DNA of 63,190 nt from Arthrobacter sp. TPD3018 (GTDB lineage Bacteria > Pseudomonadota > Alphaproteobacteria > Sphingomonadales > Sphingomonadaceae), in the NCBI GenBank assembly GCA_003075315.1, contig QDFQ01000006.1, positions 89,530 through 152,719 of the forward strand, read 5' to 3'. How positions within the stretch are numbered: position 1 is the first letter of the stretch; each line of letters opens with the position of its first letter. A program made the translations under genes and the position numbers. The notes beneath the pieces are model-generated. The model made no database searches, was not told the DNA's origin, and saw only the letters and a list, made by a program, of their open reading frames with translations. This document shows, piece by piece, positions 54,472-62,947 of this stretch.

Positions 54472-55190
54472 GGAGCCGATGGACGGCCGGCTTAGGTCGT
54501 TCAGTGAGGAGAGGGGATGGACCCTCTTCAGGCAGTCGAGCGGAACCACGATATTCGTGAAACCGCATCCGGCCTGCGACCTCGCTGCCACCCCCGCCCC
54601 GGATTCGGGCGGCACCTTCGATCGTCGTTCCCCCACTGACCTGCGCTGCAATCGCATCGAGGGCTGGAGCGATCGAACGGTTGCGGGCCGAACCGGAGCA
54701 GCACCATCATCCTTCATACCAATGCATGTCGAGGCACGTTGCCGACAGGGGACGTCAGGGGCGAGCAGGGGGGCGCGGCTGCGACACCGACCCTCCCAAC
54801 GCCACAGGCATACGCGCCTTGGCCGAACCGCGCCCGAAGTCGAGAATGTTCCCTATACAACGACGCTCCGCGCAGCCTGGGGCGATCGAGCAACGAACGC
54901 GGACGTCTGATACCTCCTCTCGACAGGGGGTGGGAAGCCTGGTGCCGACCCCACGCGACGCCGGCTTCTCCGACGTCGGCGGCAGCCCGGTCTCTCCTAT
55001 GAGCCCCGCCGATCAGTTGCGAGCAGACCTCAATACCCGGACCCGGGTTCGCCGAGCGGTCGGGCAGGCGACCTCCGCTCGACGATCCCCTGATCCGATG
55101 AACGGCTCGATCGCGCGGCCGAACCGGTCGGCGCGTGTCGAGGGGCGACAACCAACCGGCCGATGGCGCGCTCGCGCCCGCCGTCCGCAA
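54472..55190. other. Stretch without a gene between ssb leader and the MucR gene
   Basis: About 720 bp. Long frames on both strands are Arg/Pro/Ser-rich and lack family character or ribosome-binding sites. Nothing else recognised. Confidence 0.4.
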
Positions 55191-55688
55191 TCAGGCCGGC
55201 GTGACGGCGCCCTTCGCGCGGCGGGGCTTGCGCGCCGGCACGGCCGACGCCGCGGTCGTCTCGGCCGGTGTCTTGGGCTTGCGACCGAGGCCGATCTTCT
55301 TCGCCATGGCACGCCGCGCCTCGCTGTAGGCGGGCGCGACCATCGGATAGTCGGGCTTCAGCTTGTAGCGTGCGCGATACTCATCCGGGGTCAGGCCGTG
55401 CGTGGAGAGGTGCCGGCGCAAGGTCCGATAGGGCTTTCCGTCGATCATCGAGATGATGCGATCGGGTGAGGCCAGGGATTTGCGCACGGTGACGGCAGGA
55501 GCGTGATCGACCGCAGTGACTTCGACGGCGTCCTCTGAGGCTTCGCCGCTGACCAATTGCGTGATCGACGCGTAAATCGCTGTCAGAAAGGCGGGCACGG
55601 CCTCCGGATCGGCGCGCGTGTTCGGGTTCGATAGCCAGGCTGCGGTCACTTCGGTGGCGAGTTCGATCGTGTTCACAGTCTCGGTCAT
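55191..55688 (-). CDS. MucR/Ros-family transcriptional regulator
   Basis: 165 aa from ATG 55688. The MucR core is clear: ISMIDGKPYRTLRRHLSTHG, LTPDEYRARYKLKPDYPMVA and KKIGLGRK. The two Cys that normally begin the zinc finger are replaced (ISMID instead of an IxCLED form), so it is a zinc-less member as in some Ros/MucR relatives. N-terminal half unrelated and acidic; basic tail at the C-terminus. MucR proteins silence A/T-rich or horizontally gained genes. Hairpin CCACC/GGTGG (55707-55720) sits 18 nt upstream. Confidence 0.88.
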   Translation of the reverse strand: MTETVNTIELATEVTAAWLSNPNTRADPEAVPAFLTAIYASITQLVSGEASEDAVEVTAVDHAPAVTVRKSLASPDRIISMIDGKPYRTLRRHLSTHGLTPDEYRARYKLKPDYPMVAPAYSEARRAMAKKIGLGRKPKTPAETTAASAVPARKPRRAKGAVTPA

Positions 55689-55925
55689 CCTGTCCCTTTC
55701 CGTCGTCCACCACAGGGTGGATGCGACGATCACGCAGCGCGCTCGGAAGAGATAATAGCATTGGTGCAGCGACGTGCCACTGATAACCGCTGATAACCGC
55801 TGTTGCGTGCGATGCGATGTCGATCGCGGAAAAGCGAAACGCCAAGGCTGCCGGACACCGCCAGGAAATGGGGACCAGCCCCCTCATAGCGAGGACCGCC
55901 GGCGCACCGGCGGTCCCGTCGTCGA

Positions 55926-56885
55926 TCAGGCGCGACTGACCTCGCGCTTCTGATCGAGCGCGGCCGGGGGCGTCCCGAGCGGTCCCCGGCGGTCGACGAC
56001 GCGGACGCCCGCTTTCTTGGCATCGATGACGAGGCGCTCGGTCACGCCATTGCCCTGAAAGGCGATGAGATAGCGCGGGCGGAGCGACAGCATCTGCTCG
56101 TTGCGACGAAAACCGGCGCGATCGCCGAGCTTGCGGTCGAGACCGAATCGAACCTGCTGGACGCCGTGCTGCTCGGCCCAGGACGCCGCGATGCGCTCGA
56201 TCCCCTTCATGTCGCCGCCATGGACGAGGTACATGTCCCCGACCCGCTCGCGGACGGCGTTGAGCGTGCGCAGGAGATTGTCGCCGAACGTCTTCATGTC
56301 CCCGTCGCAGGTGAACGTCAGCCGGCCGCCGGCGAAGACGACGGGGGTTCCGACCGCGGTGTTGGCATCGCGGACGCGCTCACGCCGCGCGCGCAAGAAC
56401 GCCTGACCATCGACGATTGCCGAGGTAACCCCCAGTGAGATGCGATTGCCGGTGGCGGGCACCCAGGATCGACCGGTCTCGCGCATGTAATGCGCCGCGG
56501 CAGTGTCGCGCATCTGCTCGTAGCAGCCGGCCGCCTCCTCGATCTTCTTCGCGAGCTCGACCTTCTCCTCAAGGTTCGTGCTGTTGATCTCGGAGCCGTC
56601 CTGCTCGGCGATCAGCAGTCTGATCTCGTCGGTAAGACGATCGATGGTGGCGTGCTTCTTCGCGGCCGCGCGGTGGAACAGGTTCACCAGGCCCCAGCCC
56701 AATTCCTCGATGTCGCGCTCCAGGGACGTGTTGAAGAGGGTCGCGAAGAGGTCGCTCCAGATCGCTGTCGTGGTCTGATCGAGGGCCTCGCTCGGGGGCG
56801 GTGCCATCCCGGGCAGTTCGTCGGAGCGCGGCTCGAGGTGGCCCAGTTCGAGAGCGGCGAGCGCCGCGGCGAGGGAAGTAGTCAT
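55926..56885 (-). CDS. DUF2493 domain protein
   Basis: 319 aa. The C-terminal half matches DUF2493 (a SLOG-like nucleotide-binding domain): GGRLTFTCDGDMKTFGDNLL, VHGGDMKGIERIAASWAEQH and LIAFQGNGVTERLVIDAKKA. The N-terminal half is helical (LTDEIRLLIAEQDG). The family is frequent in plasmids and phages; its reaction is unknown, possibly NAD- or nucleotide-related. Leader with folded element copy B at 56988-57055 and hairpins at 56910-56929 and 56971-56983. Confidence 0.85.
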   Translation of the reverse strand: MTTSLAAALAALELGHLEPRSDELPGMAPPPSEALDQTTTAIWSDLFATLFNTSLERDIEELGWGLVNLFHRAAAKKHATIDRLTDEIRLLIAEQDGSEINSTNLEEKVELAKKIEEAAGCYEQMRDTAAAHYMRETGRSWVPATGNRISLGVTSAIVDGQAFLRARRERVRDANTAVGTPVVFAGGRLTFTCDGDMKTFGDNLLRTLNAVRERVGDMYLVHGGDMKGIERIAASWAEQHGVQQVRFGLDRKLGDRAGFRRNEQMLSLRPRYLIAFQGNGVTERLVIDAKKAGVRVVDRRGPLGTPPAALDQKREVSRA

Positions 56886-56909
56886 GGCGACAGCCTTTCA
56901 TTGCAGAGG

Positions 56910-57055
56910 CCGGCGGCCTTTTCCGCCGGATGCGCACCTCCTGGGACGCCGCAGCAGAGCCCGACGCACCGCCGCTTCGCGGCGGGGAACCCGCGAAAGT
57001 CGGGGTGGCGCGGGCAGCCGCGGTACGCGGCAACACGGCCCGGCTTTCGCGGGTT
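56910..57055 (-). promoter_or_regulatory. Structured leader of the DUF2493 gene, including folded element copy B
   Basis: Element B: AACCCGCGAAAG (56988-56999) pairs with CTTTCGCGGGTT (57044-57055), twelve unbroken base pairs, enclosing GCCGCG/CGCGGC. Nearer the gene are hairpins GCCGC/GCGGC (56971-56983) and CCGGCGG/CCGCCGG (56910-56929). Order and spacing match the ssb leader while most stem sequences differ. Confidence 0.65.
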
Positions 57056-58025
57056 GCGGGGGGATCGCGGGGGCCTATGTGCCGCATCCCTCCGGCGAAA
57101 AGGGCGCACGCGGAAGGTCCGCGAAAGGATGCTCGTCACGATCCCCTTCGACGTCATCGCCACGACTGGCCAGCGATGCCGCGCCATGTCGCGTCCGGTA
57201 GGAGCATCTCCCCGGCATCGTCGCGACCTAGCGAGGTGACTGGCCGCCTGGGCCCTCTTGCTCCTGCTGCGTCAGCGAGAGTGGCTGCGGATAGAACTAC
57301 ACATCACTGCGGGGTCCGCCCCGCCAGATCCTCGGTCGGCGTGCTCCCGACCCGACAGCGAGTGGCGACGGTGGGAGATCCCTTCGACCGTAAGGGCGAG
57401 CCGCGACAAAAGAGCAGACGCATGCCGGCGCGCGCGGCACAGCCCCGCTAGTGCGCCGACGATCAGCCCTGTTGCCCGCGCCGTTCGTGCTTACGCGGAC
57501 CTCGTGATCTCTCCCAAATCGGGCCGCTACGCGACCGCGCGCAACCCCGATCCGGGCGGCACCAAGGGCGGTCCGTTCGAACGCTGGGACGCGGAGGCGA
57601 ATGAGCGAAAAGACTTGGGCGCGTCGATCGAGCCGTCACTGCAAGTCGGCTCGCAGGTACGGCGGTGAACCACGGGGCCGATGGCGGGCACAAGGCTTAC
57701 CTGAACGTCGCAGGGGCGCAACGATGCTGCCTCACTGCGGATCGTGCGATAGATGCACGGCGACCGACGTCCCGAGGCTGGAGTAGCGGCTGCTGGCATT
57801 ACCGGACGATCTCCCTTAGCCTGATGTAACTTGTGGAGACGCAGGTCGGGGCGTGGAAACCTCGTGAGTGAGGGTCTGCTGACCATGCAGGGCGGCGCGT
57901 GAGCGTCGACCTCGCCGTGCGTCTGCCTGCCAGGCACGCGATATTTCCCCGACCCTGTATTTGGGCCGAATTGGCGCGCTTCACGGACACGCCGATCTCG
58001 CGCTCAACGCTGGGACGCGGAGAGT
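57056..58025. other. Stretch without a convincing gene; holds a GGAAACC-GAGTGAG repeat
   Basis: About 970 bp. Positions 57832-57872 are the reverse-orientation copy of 48445-48486 (GGAGACGCAGGTCGGGGCG, then GGAAACC and GAGTGAG). No frame in the remainder looks coding. Confidence 0.45.
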
Positions 58026-58460
58026 GTGTTGGACGACACCAACGGTCACGAGGCCGGACAGGACGATACAGCGCTGCGGCGCGCCAGGGTGCAGCACCTG
58101 CTTCAAGAAGCACAGTCGCTTCTGCTCGAAGCCGGAGCGAGATCCGCAAGCGTCTATCTTGAGCGCGCGATGGCGTGCATCGATGTCGACGTAGCGGATG
58201 ACCCCACGCAGATCGCCGTTGCCGCAGCGATCATGCCGGGTGAATCCGCGCTGCGCCGTGCGATGGGCGGTGCCTTGACGATTGTCGGCACCCTATTGGC
58301 ACGCAACGATATCGTCGCACTCGACGAATTCGGCCGGTTGCTCGCGCTGTTCGGCGATGTGTCAGCGGTAGAGGACCCGGCAATGGGGTCCATCATCGAT
58401 GGCTGGAGCGCGACGATCCGCCATGCCGCAGGCGAGGTCGAGCGCCCGATGAATGCGTAA
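58026..58460 (+). CDS. Hypothetical helical protein
   Basis: 144 aa, GTG start at 58026 (TTG 58029 also possible). Mostly helical: VQHLLQEAQSLLLEAGARSA, YLERAMACIDVD, then AIMPGESALRRAMGGALTIV and FGRLLALFGD. No family recognised and no membrane or catalytic motif. One of few plus-strand genes here, convergent with the PP-loop gene at 58507. Confidence 0.6.
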   Translation: MLDDTNGHEAGQDDTALRRARVQHLLQEAQSLLLEAGARSASVYLERAMACIDVDVADDPTQIAVAAAIMPGESALRRAMGGALTIVGTLLARNDIVALDEFGRLLALFGDVSAVEDPAMGSIIDGWSATIRHAAGEVERPMNA

Positions 58461-58506
58461 CGGTCAGCGCAGGGCGCGGCGCAAGCGACCTGGCTGATGG
58501 GAGTGC

Positions 58507-59523
58507 TCACCCTTGGCCGACGGCATAAGTGAGACACGATGCGTCCCCGATCGCCCCAGTTGCTCTCCTAGGGACAGGACAACCGCCTTGAGGCGAGCGC
58601 TCGCGGAGCGCGTCGGCGGCACGATTGAAGTCCTCAAGCCAATTGCCGATCGGGACACGCTCGTCGACGGGGAGGGCGGCCTGCGCTTCTTGAAAGGCGA
58701 TGAGGTCCGTCGGTGCTTCGCCAATGATCCGGTCGATCTCGTCGGGCGGCAGCAAGCCGCGCTCACGAATGAACTCGGTGATGCTGCCGGGGCGCGGCGT
58801 TGCTCCACGACGACCGAGCACGGGACGCCGCCAGAGCCCGTCGACATTGCGCAGCCGGGGCTTCGCCCGCGCTTCCATGAGAACGATGATCCGCAGTTCC
58901 GGGATGGCGAGTTCCATCACCTCGTCGGCCTTGATGCTGCCGCAGAAGAAGCAGCTCGACTTCGGTGGCAATGGCAAACCGGCGGCAGCGATCCGTCGCT
59001 CGCATGCCGAACGATCCCATCCCCATTCGCGCAGTGGATAGCGATAGGCATAGCGCGGATCCTCGCACTCCACGGCGTGTGCGTAGCGCTGCGTGTCCCG
59101 CGGCGACGCGTCGTATCCGATCATCTTGATCACGCGTTCGCCAGCGTCCCAACATCGCCGTGCAGGCTCCCAGTCCGCAGTCCAAGCATCCTGGGCGCTT
59201 GCCTTCCACTTCTGTGAACAGGATCCCCGATTGAAGACCACCGACGGGAGCGTTGCGTTGGTCAGCATGTTCTCGGCGATCGTTGCATAGGGCGGCCAAT
59301 GCTTGAAGTTGCGCGGCTGATAGCGAACGATCTCCGATGCGATGCCACGCTCGGCCATCCAGGCACGAAAGAGCGGAATGAAGGCATAGGTGCCGCGCTT
59401 CTCCGAGCCCGGATCGGCGAACAGGACCATGTCGATCGGCTCCTCTCGCCCGGCGAGTTCGATGATCATCGCGGTCGAGTCGACACCGGCACCCCATGCC
59501 ACGACGACAGGTGGCCGGGTCAT
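58507..59523 (-). CDS. PP-loop (PAPS reductase-like) ATPase, copy 1
   Basis: 338 aa. The PP-loop is VVVAWGAGVDSTAMIIELAG (residues 6-25), a GAG-x-DST variant of SGG-x-DS; LFADPGSEKRGTY and IKMIGYDASPRD follow. A Cys pair, SSCFFCGSIKADE, may bind metal. PP-loop enzymes adenylate substrates in sulfur or amide chemistry; on mobile elements they can take part in DNA or tRNA modification. It overlaps the upstream gene by 4 bp, ending the minus-strand run that starts with ardC. Substrate unknown. Confidence 0.78.
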   Translation of the reverse strand: MTRPPVVVAWGAGVDSTAMIIELAGREEPIDMVLFADPGSEKRGTYAFIPLFRAWMAERGIASEIVRYQPRNFKHWPPYATIAENMLTNATLPSVVFNRGSCSQKWKASAQDAWTADWEPARRCWDAGERVIKMIGYDASPRDTQRYAHAVECEDPRYAYRYPLREWGWDRSACERRIAAAGLPLPPKSSCFFCGSIKADEVMELAIPELRIIVLMEARAKPRLRNVDGLWRRPVLGRRGATPRPGSITEFIRERGLLPPDEIDRIIGEAPTDLIAFQEAQAALPVDERVPIGNWLEDFNRAADALRERSPQGGCPVPRRATGAIGDASCLTYAVGQG

Positions 59524-60164
59524 GGGAACTTTGCTCCAGCTGCCGTGAAGGTGACGTCGTTCGCCTCGAGCGCCGCGTCGACCTGATGATCGGCGGTCTG
59601 GAAGTCGTATTCGGCTTCGAGCCGGCGATAAAGCCAGCGCGCAAGGTCACGAAGCGCCTCCGTGACATCGTCCTCAGCAGTCGGGGTCCCATCTTGTCCG
59701 TTCGGGCCGTCACGTTCGACGCTGATCGTCATCGAATATTCGTGACAGTAGCGACCCGTCTGCCGGATGGTGCCTTGCAACTGATACAGGTTGCGGCGCT
59801 GGATGGCGGCGAGCGCGTCGACGATGCGGTGAAGTTCAGGGTCGACAGGCGCATAGGAGCGAATGGCGGCGCTCGACCCGCGCGCGTACCGATACTCGCC
59901 TTCGAAACTCGCGCCGTCGCCCTGACTGGCGAAGCCGGAAAAAAGGATGCGCGGCGCCGCCCGGGTTCCTCCTCCGTAGAGCCGGACCGGGCGGGTCGCG
60001 ATCTCGACGCCGACGATGGCGCACACGTTCTCGAAGTCTTCGAAGACGCTCTCATGCCAATCGTCGGGAACCAGGTGATGGCGCGCCCAGGCACGCGCGG
60101 TGTCGCGGGCTGGCGGCTCAAGTTCCGCCGGTCGGAAGACCCGGGTGATGACCAGTTCAGGCAT
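59520..60164 (-). CDS. Hypothetical leading-region protein (SGF-x-SQGDGA type)
   Basis: 214 aa from ATG 60164, with AGGAGA five bases upstream. The block ILFSGFASQGDGASFEGEYR recalls uncharacterised phage/plasmid proteins sometimes labelled antitoxin of a stability system; another block is YQLQGTIRQTGRYCHEYSMT. No catalytic residues can be assigned. Overlaps the PP-loop gene by 4 bp. Hairpin CGCCGG/CCGGCG (60178-60195) directly precedes the ribosome-binding site. Confidence 0.7.
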   Translation of the reverse strand: MPELVITRVFRPAELEPPARDTARAWARHHLVPDDWHESVFEDFENVCAIVGVEIATRPVRLYGGGTRAAPRILFSGFASQGDGASFEGEYRYARGSSAAIRSYAPVDPELHRIVDALAAIQRRNLYQLQGTIRQTGRYCHEYSMTISVERDGPNGQDGTPTAEDDVTEALRDLARWLYRRLEAEYDFQTADHQVDAALEANDVTFTAAGAKFP

Positions 60165-60213
60165 ATCGTTCTCCTGACGCCGGATGCGACCGGCGATTGC
60201 ATCGGCAAGAGGG

Positions 60214-60846
60214 TCAGGCGGCAGCCTCCAACGATGGCGGAAGCGCCCCGATCGACAGCGTGAGACGGCGCGCAAACGCGGGGGCGTCGAGCAATTCGGC
60301 GATGGGTGCGCGAAAAACCCTGCTCGACGGCTCGCCGCCACGGCAGCGATGGAAGGTGATCTCGCTGTCGGGCAGGAAGCTGCGCGGAACGACGCGGATG
60401 CCGATGTCGGGATGACGCAACTCGGTGACACCGTCGTCGTCATCGTCGCCGTCGATCGTCTGGACCCGGGCCTCGCCGGCGCCGAGCCCGATTTCGGCAG
60501 CAAGCTGTGCCACGGCGCGACGCGCTTGCGCATGGAAGGCGCGTTTGGCGGCGGGATCCCCGCCCACATGGTGTCCCGCGATCTCGAGAAGCGCTGGCGA
60601 CGCCTCGATCGACGCCCGATCGATGACGCATCGCAGGCGTAGCGCTTCATCAGGACCCGCCATCGGCCGGATCACGCTGGCCAGGTTGCGGCTGAGAAGC
60701 AGGATTGCGGCGTCCTGCGCGATCGGCTTGCCGGCGCGGCGACAGTCGTCAGCGGCGGTGATGAGGGCGTGCAGCGCTGCGGGGAAGGTTTCCAGGCCCG
60801 AAGGATGAAGGGCTTGATGATGACGATAGGTCGTGTCGTAGAACAT
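60214..60846 (-). CDS. Hypothetical protein
   Basis: 210 aa, ATG 60846 with GGAGG upstream. Starts MFYDTTYRHHQALHPSGLET; helical middle; an acidic patch of five Asp (GDDDDDG) near residue 135; then HPDIGIRVVPRSFLPDSEIT. No family recognised. Hairpin GAGCGC/GCGCTC (60860-60875) lies next to the ribosome-binding site. Same strand as its neighbours, 49 bp before the next gene. Confidence 0.68.
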   Translation of the reverse strand: MFYDTTYRHHQALHPSGLETFPAALHALITAADDCRRAGKPIAQDAAILLLSRNLASVIRPMAGPDEALRLRCVIDRASIEASPALLEIAGHHVGGDPAAKRAFHAQARRAVAQLAAEIGLGAGEARVQTIDGDDDDDGVTELRHPDIGIRVVPRSFLPDSEITFHRCRGGEPSSRVFRAPIAELLDAPAFARRLTLSIGALPPSLEAAA

Positions 60847-60915
60847 GGTTCAGCCTCCTGAGCGCGGATGCGCTCGCAAAGGCCGAAGGCGTCCTCTCCT
60901 CTTGTGCCGGCGGGT

Positions 60916-61356
60916 TCAACGCAGCCGGATGGGCGGCACGACGAAGTTCGCACCCTCGAAATACGCCAGCGCGGCCTCGAACGTGGCGAGGCGCTGAAGA
61001 TGGTCTTCACCGATGACGACATAATCGTCCTCGTCGCATGGAAAGCGTGTTGGCTCGCCGCTCCCGGTGAAGACGAGGCGCTCAGCACCCCATTGTCCGG
61101 GGCAGGCGCCTGACCACCGGACGAAGGGCAGCGTCTCCCGAACGCAGAATGCCTCGAGCGCCTCGAACGCGCCGCGGGCGACTTCATGGGCCTTGAGGGT
61201 GAGGGACTTGCCGTCGACGAGCTCGGCGAGATGGAAGGGCGCGCCGTCCCAATCGGTCGAAAGGCCCTCGTGCCGAACGATGGACTCGAGTTCGGGCAGG
61301 GTGCTGCGATCGAGGACACCGCCGATCGTGATGGAGGCAGAAACGCGGTCAGTCAT
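60916..61356 (-). CDS. Hypothetical protein
   Basis: 146 aa. Mixed alpha/beta: VSASITIGGVLDRSTLPELE, then LVDGKSLTLKAHEVARGAFE, VRWSGACPGQWGAERLVFTG and YVVIGEDHLQRLATFEAALA. No domain recognised, no membrane segment. Sits in the ardC to PP-loop gene run; a leading-region role is inferred from position. Confidence 0.68.
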   Translation of the reverse strand: MTDRVSASITIGGVLDRSTLPELESIVRHEGLSTDWDGAPFHLAELVDGKSLTLKAHEVARGAFEALEAFCVRETLPFVRWSGACPGQWGAERLVFTGSGEPTRFPCDEDDYVVIGEDHLQRLATFEAALAYFEGANFVVPPIRLR

Positions 61357-61452
61357 GGGACATCCTTTCTTGTGGGAGAGATGGGCGTCATGCCGTCCGG
61401 CCTGGGAAAGGGGGCGGTCGACCGGCGCAGAGTTCGATACGAGGCATTCATG

Positions 61453-62421
61453 CTATGGTGGGCCGGCCGGGTCGCCGAAGGCACCGGCGGGCAACCGCCA
61501 GGGATTCATCACGATCGGAAGGCGCCAGTGCTCGTCCTCGGCCTGGGAAAGCTCGTCGGGATGAACGAGCGCGGCAGAATAGGGGGAGCCACGATCCGCA
61601 CGTGTTTCGACGTCAGCCGCGCGGTGGATGGTCTTGCCGCTGGCCGCCTCGCGCACCTTCACGCGCTGGAACGCGCGAGGGAAGACGTGACGCACGGTCG
61701 CCCATTGATCGGGCGAGCCGAAGATGCACGTTCGACACGACAGACGTCCCCAGCCAAGCGTGTACGCAGGGTGCGGACGGATCGACGAATCCGCAATTGC
61801 CTCCCAGACCCGTGCCTCGGTCCAGCCGTGGACGGGGCGCCAATGATCGACTGTGCGTCGCCTGCTCGACGTGCGATGCGGTTCAAAAGCCAGGTAATGC
61901 GCGCGGCAGGGGCTTTCGGCGGCGCGCTCGCCCGTCACGACCAGCGTGGCTCCATCGAGGAACCGGTCCTGGTTCCGGATGGCGGCCGCCAGGACATCGA
62001 TCTTCAGCGATGGGCTGCACCAGCGAACACGAAGGTCAGCGCTGGTCTGCGGGAACAGACCGCGCGTGCCGATCGGGCCATTGCCCCCGGCGCGGCCGAT
62101 ACCGTCCGGGGTCTCGAACACGACCGGTGCGGTGGGTGCGCCCGACCGCTCGAGTTCGCGTGCAAAGCCACCCTCACGCCACGAGAAATAGACGCGAAGC
62201 CCAAGATGCTCGGCGATCGCGCGGACATATCCGGCGGTGCAGGGCCAATCCATAAAGCTCGCGCCGCCACCATCGACGTCATGATGATGGAGCTCGATCG
62301 CGTCCGCCGGCACGCCGAGGTGAAGGAGATGGAGAAGGGCGGCAAGGCTGTCCTTGCCACCGCTGAACGCCACGACGATGCGCCGGTAGGCGCGGAGGTC
62401 CGGACTGTCGGGCACGATCAC
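61453..62421 (-). CDS. PP-loop (PAPS reductase-like) ATPase, copy 2
   Basis: 322 aa. Classical PP-loop IVVAFSGGKDSLAALLHLLH (residues 15-34), then ELHHHDVDGGG, WCSPSLKIDVL, VVTGERAAES and a Cys pair RLSCRTCIFGSP, all as in PAPS-reductase-family enzymes (relatives include CysH and DndC). The adjacent ardC overlaps it by 4 bp. Only distantly like copy 1. DndC-type DNA sulfur modification is one option, but no dnd partner genes are visible, so the substrate stays open. Confidence 0.82.
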   Translation of the reverse strand: MIVPDSPDLRAYRRIVVAFSGGKDSLAALLHLLHLGVPADAIELHHHDVDGGGASFMDWPCTAGYVRAIAEHLGLRVYFSWREGGFARELERSGAPTAPVVFETPDGIGRAGGNGPIGTRGLFPQTSADLRVRWCSPSLKIDVLAAAIRNQDRFLDGATLVVTGERAAESPCRAHYLAFEPHRTSSRRRTVDHWRPVHGWTEARVWEAIADSSIRPHPAYTLGWGRLSCRTCIFGSPDQWATVRHVFPRAFQRVKVREAASGKTIHRAADVETRADRGSPYSAALVHPDELSQAEDEHWRLPIVMNPWRLPAGAFGDPAGPP

Positions 62422-62947
62422 GCCGCTTCACGATAAGGCTCGTCGGCATGGTCGAGGCGTCCGAGCCCGGTTGCACGTAGCAGAAATCCTGCTGCGGCTT
62501 CGGCCTTCGCCGCCGCGGTCATGATCGCCCGGGGCTCGCGTCGCAGCACGCGCAGCCATGCATCGACATAGCTGGCGTGATCGTCGAGGTGGGCGGTCGG
62601 AAGCTCGAGATCGGCGCCCAGCAGCGCCGATGTCATCTCGGCGCACAGTTCCTCAAAGGCGTAGGCGTCGTCGCCGAACTTCTTGCCGAAGGCACGGTCG
62701 AGGCGACTGGGATGACCGGTCCAGTGCCCGGCTTCATGGGCCAAGGTCGATGCCCAATAAGCCCGGGTGGAGAATTGCTCGGGCGGCGGCATGGTGATGC
62801 TGTCGGCCGTCGGATCGTAGAATGCGCGGTCGCCGCGGATGTGAACCGTGGCTGGCAGGCGTTCGACGAAGGTCTGGGCGCGGGATGGCAAGGCATCGGC
62901 CGGCGGCACGATAGAAAGCGGCGTGGGGTGAAACCGCTCGGGAAGGC
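62418..62947 (-). pseudogene. ardC: ArdC-like antirestriction protein, 3' exon interrupted by group II intron
   Basis: C-terminal part of ArdC (single-strand-DNA-binding plus zincin-like domain). It contains LPERFHPTPLSIV, IRGDRAFYDPTADSITMPPP, TLAHEAGHWTGHPSRLDRAF (HExxH metallopeptidase motif) and YAFEELCAEMTSALLG. Upstream of residue LPERF the reading frame enters intron sequence, so the open frame to 63083 is a chimera. If the intron splices, full ArdC could still be made; the 5' exon lies beyond the window. ArdC blocks restriction of incoming DNA, fitting the leading region. Confidence 0.8.

Noticed and set aside
54681..55469. 262-aa plus-strand frame
   Set aside because: Arg/Pro/Ser-rich; overlaps the MucR gene antisense and has no start signal or family.
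57258..57937. Frames on both strands between DUF2493 and 58026
   Set aside because: Low-complexity products, no ribosome-binding sites; strands contradict each other.
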